Source: Nonomuraea thailandensis (GTDB lineage Bacteria; Actinomycetota; Actinomycetes; Streptosporangiales; Streptosporangiaceae). Taken from it: a stretch of 64,000 bases of DNA. The stretch spans positions 11,739,501-11,803,500 of the forward strand of contig NZ_JAMZEB010000002.1 in assembly GCF_024172165.1 (NCBI RefSeq), given 5' to 3'. The notes under the pieces were generated by a model. The model was given only the letters and a program-made list of their open reading frames with translations. It ran no database searches and had not been told where the DNA came from. Shown one piece after another: positions 59,134 to 64,000 of the stretch (position 1 is its first letter; the number at the start of each line of letters is the position of its first letter). Position numbers and translations under genes: made by a program.

Positions 59134-60192
59134 GTGATCACATTCGAGTCTGTCACCAAACGCTATCCGGACGGAACGGTCGCCGTGGACGACCTCAGCC
59201 TGGAGGCGCCCACCGGCGAGATCACCGTGTTCGTCGGCCCGTCGGGCTGCGGGAAGACGACCTCCCTGCGCATGATCAACCGGATGATCGACGCCACGGA
59301 GGGCCGGATCCTCCTCGACGGCAAGCCGGTGCAGGGCATCGACCCGCCGACCCTGCGGCGCGGCATCGGGTACGTCATCCAGCAGGCCGGCCTCTTCCCG
59401 CACCGGAAGATCATCGACAACATCGCCACCGTCCCCTACCTCCTGGGCTGGGACCGGAAGAAGGCCCGCGCCACGGCCATGGAGCTGCTGGAGCGCGTCG
59501 GCCTCGACCCCGCGCTCGCCGGCCGCTACCCGTTCCAGCTCTCCGGCGGCCAGCAGCAGCGCGTCGGCGTGGCCAGGGCGCTGGCCGCCGACCCGCCCGT
59601 GCTGCTCATGGACGAGCCGTTCAGCGCCGTCGACCCCATCGTCCGCACCAACCTCCAGGACGAGCTGCTGCGGCTGCAGAGCGAGCTGAACAAGACGATC
59701 GTGTTCGTCACGCACGACATCGACGAGGCCATCAAGCTCGGCGACCGGGTGGCGGTGCTGCGGGTGGGCGGCAGGCTGGCCCAGCTCGCCGACCCCAGGA
59801 CACTGCTGTCGGAGCCGGCCGACGACTTCGTGCGCGAGTTCCTCGGGCAGGACAGGGGGATCAGGCGGCTGCGCTTCATCTCCACGGCGGGGCTGCGGCT
59901 GCGTACCGACCTGACGGTGGCCGAGGGCTTCGACGGCGGCACGTCCGAGCCGTGGCTGCTCGTCGTGGACGGCGACGGCCGGCCGGTGGGCTGGCGGCGC
60001 GGCGACCGGCCGGGCGAGCTGGAGCCCGCCGGCACGTACGAGCACGGCCGCGACAACATGCGCTCCGCCCTCGACGCGGCGCTGCTGTCGCCGTCGGGTT
60101 GCGCGGTGGCCGTGGACGAGCGGGGCAGGGCCGTCGGCGTGGCCACCAGGCAGGCGCTGGACGAGGCGCTGGCGGAGGCCGCAGATGGGTGA
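59134..60192 (+). CDS. Glycine betaine/choline-type ABC transporter ATP-binding protein (OpuCA-like)
   Basis: 352 residues. Walker A VGPSGCGKTTSLRM (about 32-45), Q-loop VIQQAGLFPHRKI, signature LSGGQQQRVGVARAL, Walker B VLLMDEPFSAVD, switch His FVTHDIDEA. The last about 110 residues are a CBS-like region (DGRPVGWRRGD; CAVAVDERGRAVG), where OpuCA proteins sense ionic strength. The start is GTG 59134 with GAGAG upstream; the upstream in-frame extension is not protein-like. First of a four-gene osmolyte uptake operon. Confidence 0.92.
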   Translation: MITFESVTKRYPDGTVAVDDLSLEAPTGEITVFVGPSGCGKTTSLRMINRMIDATEGRILLDGKPVQGIDPPTLRRGIGYVIQQAGLFPHRKIIDNIATVPYLLGWDRKKARATAMELLERVGLDPALAGRYPFQLSGGQQQRVGVARALAADPPVLLMDEPFSAVDPIVRTNLQDELLRLQSELNKTIVFVTHDIDEAIKLGDRVAVLRVGGRLAQLADPRTLLSEPADDFVREFLGQDRGIRRLRFISTAGLRLRTDLTVAEGFDGGTSEPWLLVVDGDGRPVGWRRGDRPGELEPAGTYEHGRDNMRSALDAALLSPSGCAVAVDERGRAVGVATRQALDEALAEAADG

Positions 60193-60913
60193 CGGGCCTC
60201 CCTCCATCTGGGAGTGGATCGGGCGCAACTGGGACACCGGCCGGGCCGACAGCATCAGGAACCTGCTGACCGACCACCTCACGATGTCGCTGGTGCCGAT
60301 CGTGCTCGCGCTGCTGTTCGCGCTCCCGCTCGGCCTGGCCTCCGTGCGCTGGCGCTGGCTCTACCAGCCCACGGCGGGGTTCATGAACGTCGTGTACGCG
60401 CTGCCGTCGCTGCCGGTCTTCATGCTGCTGATCTCGGTGACCGGGCTGTCGCAGACCACGGTGATCATCCCGCTGACGTTCTACGGCATGGCGGTGCTGA
60501 TCCCGGCCGTGGTCGACGGGATCGACTCGGTGCCCGACCACGTGCGCCAGTCGGCCGTGGCGATGGGCTTCACGCCGCTGCGCCGCCTGCTGCTGGTCGA
60601 CTTGCCGATCGCGGCGCCGGTGGTGCTGGCGGGCATGCGGGTGGTGGCGGTCTCCAGCATCAGCCTGGTCAGCGTGGGAGCGCTGATCGGGCAGGGCGGG
60701 CTCGGCGGGCTGTTCACGCGGGCGTACCAGAACCCGTTCATGCCGCCGGTGATCGTCGGCATCGTGCTCATCGTGCTGCTGGCGCTGATCGCCGACGGGC
60801 TGCTGGTCCTGGCGCAGCGGCTGCTCACCCCCTGGGTGCGCGCCCGGAAGGGGCAGTCGCGCCGGAAGCGGAAGGCCGGCCGCGTGCGCGCCAGGAAGGG
60901 GGCGGTGGCATGA
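60185..60913 (+). CDS. Osmolyte ABC transporter permease (OpuCB-like)
   Basis: 242 residues with five to six membrane helices and the permease EAA-type loop VPDHVRQSAVAMGFTPLRRLLLVDLPIAAPVVLAGMR. The C-terminal tail is strongly basic (RARKGQSRRKRKAGRVRARKG). Overlaps the ATPase gene by 8 nt. Confidence 0.92.
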   Translation: MGDGPPSIWEWIGRNWDTGRADSIRNLLTDHLTMSLVPIVLALLFALPLGLASVRWRWLYQPTAGFMNVVYALPSLPVFMLLISVTGLSQTTVIIPLTFYGMAVLIPAVVDGIDSVPDHVRQSAVAMGFTPLRRLLLVDLPIAAPVVLAGMRVVAVSSISLVSVGALIGQGGLGGLFTRAYQNPFMPPVIVGIVLIVLLALIADGLLVLAQRLLTPWVRARKGQSRRKRKAGRVRARKGAVA

Positions 60914-61602
60914 ACTGGCTGACCTCGTTCCTGACCTGGCTGGGCGAGTTCTTCGGCAACGGCGAGAACTGGTCGGGCTCCGGCGGCATCCCCGTACGCC
61001 TGCTGGAGCACCTGGAGTTCTCGGCGCTGGCCCTGCTGCTGGCCGTGCTGATCGCCGTGCCGCTGGGCCTGGCGATCGGGCACACCGGGCGCGGTGAGCT
61101 GCTCGTCGTGGTGTCCGCGAACCTGGCCAGGGCGCTGCCCACGCTGGGTCTGCTGGTGATGTTCGTGCTGCTGCTGGGCACGACCTCGATCTGGCCGGTG
61201 ATCATCCCGCTGGTGCTGCTGTCGGTGCCGCCGATCCTGGTCAACACGTTCGAGGGGATCAAGGGGGTCGATCCCGAGCTGCGCGACGCCGCGTACGGGA
61301 TGGGGCTGCGCGGCGGGCAGGTGCTCGGCCGGGTGCTGGTGCCGGTGGCGCTGCCGCTGATCCTGCTCGGCTGCCGGTTGTCGGCCATCCAGGTCGTGGC
61401 CACCACCACGGTCGCCGCCTACACCGGGCTCGGCGGTCTCGGGCGTTACGTGATCGACGGTTTCGCGACCAAGGATTACGCGAGCGTCGTCGGCGGTTCA
61501 GTACTGATTGTGCTGTTCGCGCTCTTGGTGCAGGTCCTGTTCGCGCTCGCCCAGAGGGTGACGGTCTCTCCTGGGGTGAGCCGGCGACTGAAGGTTCGAT
61601 AG
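60910..61602 (+). CDS. Osmolyte ABC transporter permease (OpuCD-like)
   Basis: 230 residues; EAA-type loop GVDPELRDAAYGMGLRGGQVLGRVLVPVALPLILLGCR and the conserved ATTTVAAYTGLGGLGRYVIDGF. Partner of the OpuCB-like permease; 4-nt overlap. Confidence 0.93.
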   Translation: MNWLTSFLTWLGEFFGNGENWSGSGGIPVRLLEHLEFSALALLLAVLIAVPLGLAIGHTGRGELLVVVSANLARALPTLGLLVMFVLLLGTTSIWPVIIPLVLLSVPPILVNTFEGIKGVDPELRDAAYGMGLRGGQVLGRVLVPVALPLILLGCRLSAIQVVATTTVAAYTGLGGLGRYVIDGFATKDYASVVGGSVLIVLFALLVQVLFALAQRVTVSPGVSRRLKVR

Positions 61603-61642
61603 GTTCTCCTGTATTACCTCCCGCTTAGAAGGGAAAAGCAAG

Positions 61643-62569
61643 ATGAGACGCACGTACGGCGTCGCCGGGGTCTTCCTCACGGCGATGCTCGCCCTCGCCG
61701 CCTGCGGTGGCGGAGGCAGCACCGGGGGCAACCCGCTCGACACGACGAGCGCCGCTCCCACCGGCTCGGCCTCGAGCGCTGGGGGTAAGGCCGTCATCGG
61801 CTCCTTCGACTTCGACGAGAGCGTGCTGCTCGCCTCGATCTACGCCCAGGCGCTGGAGGCCAAGGGCGTGCAGGTGGAGGAGAAGCCCCGCATCGGCAGC
61901 CGCGAGGTCGTCTACGACCAGGTCAAGAGCGGCGGGCTGACGATCGTCCCCGAGTACAACGGCAACCTGCTCGCCTTCATCGACCCGCAGGCCACCGCCG
62001 CCACGACCGACGAGGTCAACACGGCGCTGAAGGAGAAGCTGCCGGCCGAGCTGGAGGTGCTCGACGCCTCCCCGGCCGAGGACAAGGACAGCCTGTCCGT
62101 CTCCAAGGACACCCAGACCAAGCAGTCGCTCAACACGATCGAGGACCTCGCCAAGGTCTCCAAGGACATGGTCGTCGGCGGCCCGCCCGAGTTCAAGAAG
62201 CGGTGGGAGGCGCGGTTCAAGGAGGTCTACGGCCTGGAGTTCAAGGAGTGGAAGCCGACGGGGCCGACCACGTCCGACGCGATCAAGGACGGCTCGATCC
62301 AGGTCGGCAACGTCTTCACCACCGACCCGAAGATGGCCGCCAACAACCTCGTGGCGCTGCAGGACCCCAAGAACATCTTCCCCGCCCAGAACGTGACCCC
62401 GCTGCTGCACAAGGCCTCGGCCAGCGAGACGATCAGGACCACCCTGAACGGCATCTCGGCGAAGCTGACGACGGACTCCCTCCTGCAGATGATGCAGAAG
62501 ATCTCCGTGAACAAGGACGAGCCCGCGGTCGTGGCCAAGGACTGGCTGACCACCAACGGTCTCGGATGA
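61643..62569 (+). CDS. Osmolyte-binding lipoprotein (OpuCC/OpuAC-like)
   Basis: 308 residues. Signal peptide and lipobox in MRRTYGVAGVFLTAMLALAAC (Cys about 21), Gly/Ser linker, then the type II binding fold: KAVIGSFDFDESVLLASIYAQALEAKG, SGGLTIVPEYNGNLLAFID, FKEWKPTGPTTSDAIKDGSIQVGNVFTTD. Family ligands are glycine betaine, choline or carnitine. Confidence 0.92.
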   Translation: MRRTYGVAGVFLTAMLALAACGGGGSTGGNPLDTTSAAPTGSASSAGGKAVIGSFDFDESVLLASIYAQALEAKGVQVEEKPRIGSREVVYDQVKSGGLTIVPEYNGNLLAFIDPQATAATTDEVNTALKEKLPAELEVLDASPAEDKDSLSVSKDTQTKQSLNTIEDLAKVSKDMVVGGPPEFKKRWEARFKEVYGLEFKEWKPTGPTTSDAIKDGSIQVGNVFTTDPKMAANNLVALQDPKNIFPAQNVTPLLHKASASETIRTTLNGISAKLTTDSLLQMMQKISVNKDEPAVVAKDWLTTNGLG

Positions 62570-62579
62570 CCCCCGTGCC

Positions 62580-62606
62580 GCGGGCCCCCGGCCGCCGGGG
62601 GCCCGC
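62580..62606 (+). terminator. 12-bp stem hairpin ending the osmolyte operon
   Basis: GCGGGCCCCCGG (62580-62591) pairs with CCGGGGGCCCGC (62595-62606) across a 3-nt loop, 11 nt after the stop. It ends only 3 nt before the flavin-reductase ATG, leaving no space for a promoter or ribosome site. Confidence 0.85.
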
Positions 62607-62609
62607 GCG

Positions 62610-63098
62610 ATGAGCGAGCTGTTCACGGAGGCGATGGCGCAGCTCGCCGCGGGCGTGGCGGTCGTGACCGCGCGCGACGGGCGCGACGACCTCGGCACCA
62701 CGGTGTCGGCGCTGATGTCGGTCTCGCTGGAGCCGCCGCTGGTGCTGGTCAGCCTGGCCAGCCGCGGCTACCTCAACGAGGTCCTGCTCCGGCAGGACCG
62801 CTGGGCGGCCTCCCTGCTGTCGTCCGGGCAGGCCGCGATCGCCAGCCGCTTCGCCACCGCGGGGCGGCCCAGCGCCCGGCTGCTGGTGGCGGGCACCCCG
62901 CACCATCGGGGGCAGCTGACGGAGGCGCTCGTCGTCGAGGGCGGGGTGGCCGCGATCGAGGCCGAGACCACCAAGGTGGTCCCGGCCGGCGATCACACCA
63001 TCTTCATCGCCGCCGTGCTGGCCGTCGACTACGTCGACTCGGCCCTGCAGCCCCTGGTACGGCTGCGCGGCCGCTACCGCTCGACGGCCGCCTCCTGA
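62610..63098 (+). CDS. Flavin reductase family protein
   Basis: 162 residues of the FMN-binding split barrel: FTEAMAQLAAGVAVVTARDGRDDLGTTVSALMSVSLEPPLVLVSLA and the VNEVLL-like NEVLLRQDRWAASLLS. HpaC/SnaC type; reduces flavin for a monooxygenase or acts on an unknown substrate. The ATG at 62610 is the only good fit to the family start, although the hairpin at 62580-62606 lies right before it. No partner monooxygenase nearby. Confidence 0.88.
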   Translation: MSELFTEAMAQLAAGVAVVTARDGRDDLGTTVSALMSVSLEPPLVLVSLASRGYLNEVLLRQDRWAASLLSSGQAAIASRFATAGRPSARLLVAGTPHHRGQLTEALVVEGGVAAIEAETTKVVPAGDHTIFIAAVLAVDYVDSALQPLVRLRGRYRSTAAS

Positions 63099-63105
63099 CC
63101 GGAGG

Positions 63106-63130
63106 CGGGGCCCGGTCCGGCCGGACCCCG
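63106..63130. terminator. GC-rich dyad between convergent genes
   Basis: GGTCC-GGCC-GGACC (63114-63127) within CGGGG/CCCCG flanks; plausible weak terminator for either strand. Confidence 0.4.
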
Positions 63131-63141
63131 CGCACGGCCGC

Positions 63142-64000
63142 TCAGCCGGCGAAGATCGCGCTGTGCAGGTCCACCGGGTTGGCGTCGTCGTCGGTGGCGA
63201 CGCCGTACACGGCCGTGAAGGCGCTGCCGGTGGAGACCAGCCCGGTGTAGTCGCCGAGCAGGCGCCCCACGCTGGTCAGCGGAACCTTCCGCGTGTCGAA
63301 CGGCCCCTCGACGTGCCGCTCGCGCCAGGCCCCCGGCTTGGTGCAGCCGCTCGCGCACGTGATGGCCCACAGGTCGGTGGGCAGGGTGGCGGGGTCGGGC
63401 GTGTTGTTGCGGAAGTCGTAGTAGGTGATCGCCACGGTGCCCGTCCTGGACGCGGCGATGACCGGCACGGCGGCCGAGCCCGCGGGCGTCTTGTCCACGC
63501 GGATCGGGCTGGACCAGCTCTTCCCGCCGTCCGCCGACCGCGAGTAGGCCACGTGGAAGGTGCCGTCGGGGTCCTGGCTCGGCCAGACGGCGTTGACCAT
63601 GCGCGTGCCCGGCTGGGCGGCCAGCAGCGGCAGGGCGGCGTTGCGGATCGGGTCACCCGAGTCGTCGGGGTCGGGGATCCGCGGGCCCACCGCGAGCGGG
63701 GCGGGGACGTTCAGCGTCGGCGCCGACCAGGTCCTGCCGCCGTCGGTCGAGCGGATGACCTGGGTCGAGCCCTCGGTGATCGTCTCGTGGTGCATGCCGA
63801 TCAGCAGCGTCCCGTCCGGGAGCGCCACGAGCTGGGTGCCGATGACGCCGCTGTTCGCGGGCACGTCGTACACCTTGCTCGTGGTCCAGGTGCGCCCGTC
63901 GTCGGTCGACTTGGCCAGGTAGACCGGCTGCACCCAGTTCGGCGTGGTGCTGGTCGACTGGTCGTCGATGCGGTCCCACACGGTGTAGAGCACGCCGGGG
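63142..64000 (-). CDS. Sialidase-like (BNR/Asp-box repeat) protein, 5' end outside window
   Basis: The visible 285 C-terminal residues form a beta-propeller with Asp-box motifs STDDGRTW, STDGGRTW and SADGGKSW, plus LPDGTLLIGMHH. Late conserved stretch VAITYYDFRNNTPDP and one disulfide-like pair CASGC. Typical of secreted exo-alpha-sialidase-like proteins; the catalytic N-terminal part is not visible, so hydrolase activity cannot be judged. Confidence 0.8.
   Translation of the reverse strand, partial: PGVLYTVWDRIDDQSTSTTPNWVQPVYLAKSTDDGRTWTTSKVYDVPANSGVIGTQLVALPDGTLLIGMHHETITEGSTQVIRSTDGGRTWSAPTLNVPAPLAVGPRIPDPDDSGDPIRNAALPLLAAQPGTRMVNAVWPSQDPDGTFHVAYSRSADGGKSWSSPIRVDKTPAGSAAVPVIAASRTGTVAITYYDFRNNTPDPATLPTDLWAITCASGCTKPGAWRERHVEGPFDTRKVPLTSVGRLLGDYTGLVSTGSAFTAVYGVATDDDANPVDLHSAIFAG

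Overview
The window is about 70% GC. It has dense head-to-tail operons with 1-8 nt overlaps, many GTG/TTG starts, several probable leaderless mRNAs, and actinobacterial signature genes (the fused 2-oxoglutarate enzyme Kgd, the small DUF6104 protein beside it, F420/PPOX-type proteins, a KstR-type TetR regulator). This points to a filamentous high-GC actinomycete. My best guess is Streptosporangiales, Nonomuraea-like; that placement is inference. No rRNA, tRNA, CRISPR array, phage or intact insertion sequence was seen.

Layout. 0-6 kb (leftward): PadR regulator and DUF4097 protein, DUF6104, kgd, a free-standing B3/B4 (PheRS-beta-like) protein. 6-11 kb: ArsR-like regulator plus MFS exporter, a thiol-transferase (GST/Ecm4 type) divergent from an MBL hydrolase, a decayed quinone-oxidoreductase fragment, and a 17beta-HSD4-like SDR. 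11-18 kb: a ROK-regulated sugar ABC importer with a Gfo/Idh dehydrogenase and a xylose-isomerase-like epimerase. 18-21.3 kb: a membrane beta-solenoid-like protein, then an operon PPOX-ferredoxin-zinc alcohol dehydrogenase. 21-27.5 kb: methyltransferase, DUF1702, and a glycosyltransferase-methyltransferase-prenyltransferase-like operon divergent from GDP-mannose dehydratase. 27.7-34 kb: ArsR/SRPBCC pair, a DUF559-type endonuclease-like gene, a CYP124/125-like P450, an SDR and a MerR regulator, in a stretch unusually rich in minisatellites. 34-43.5 kb: a complete-looking oxidative L-fucose catabolic operon with its own ABC importer and a GntR regulator, interrupted by a pseudo-ligase gene. 43.5-48.3 kb: MBL hydrolase, steroid thiolase FadA5, ECF sigma factor, ArsR/SRPBCC/DHFR-like operon. 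48.3-55.5 kb: kstR divergent from an igr-like operon (fadD17, chsE1, chsE2, chsH2, chsH1, ltp2) for cholesterol side-chain removal. 55.5-59 kb: an ECF41 sigma factor with its carboxymuconolactone-decarboxylase target, and a membrane-anchored sigma-like protein. 59-64 kb: an OpuC-type osmolyte ABC system, a flavin reductase and a partial sialidase-like protein.

Two regulatory networks can be read directly from the DNA. (1) KstR: palindromes fitting TnnAACnnGTTnnA lie in front of the ferredoxin/ADH operon, the P450, fadA5 and the GT4/GMD pair, and near-matches lie in the kstR/fadD17 divergent promoter. The window therefore appears to hold a dispersed steroid side-chain regulon. (2) GntR: a perfect 19-bp palindrome upstream of the GntR gene recurs (16/19) just before the first gene of the fucose operon 9 kb away, tying the regulator to that pathway. 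Other readable circuits are a TGTCACA-N16-CGTC ECF41 promoter, a 32-bp three-part operator upstream of an ArsR gene, and a chain of three translationally coupled 10-codon minicistrons between the fucose permease and the fucose dehydrogenase.
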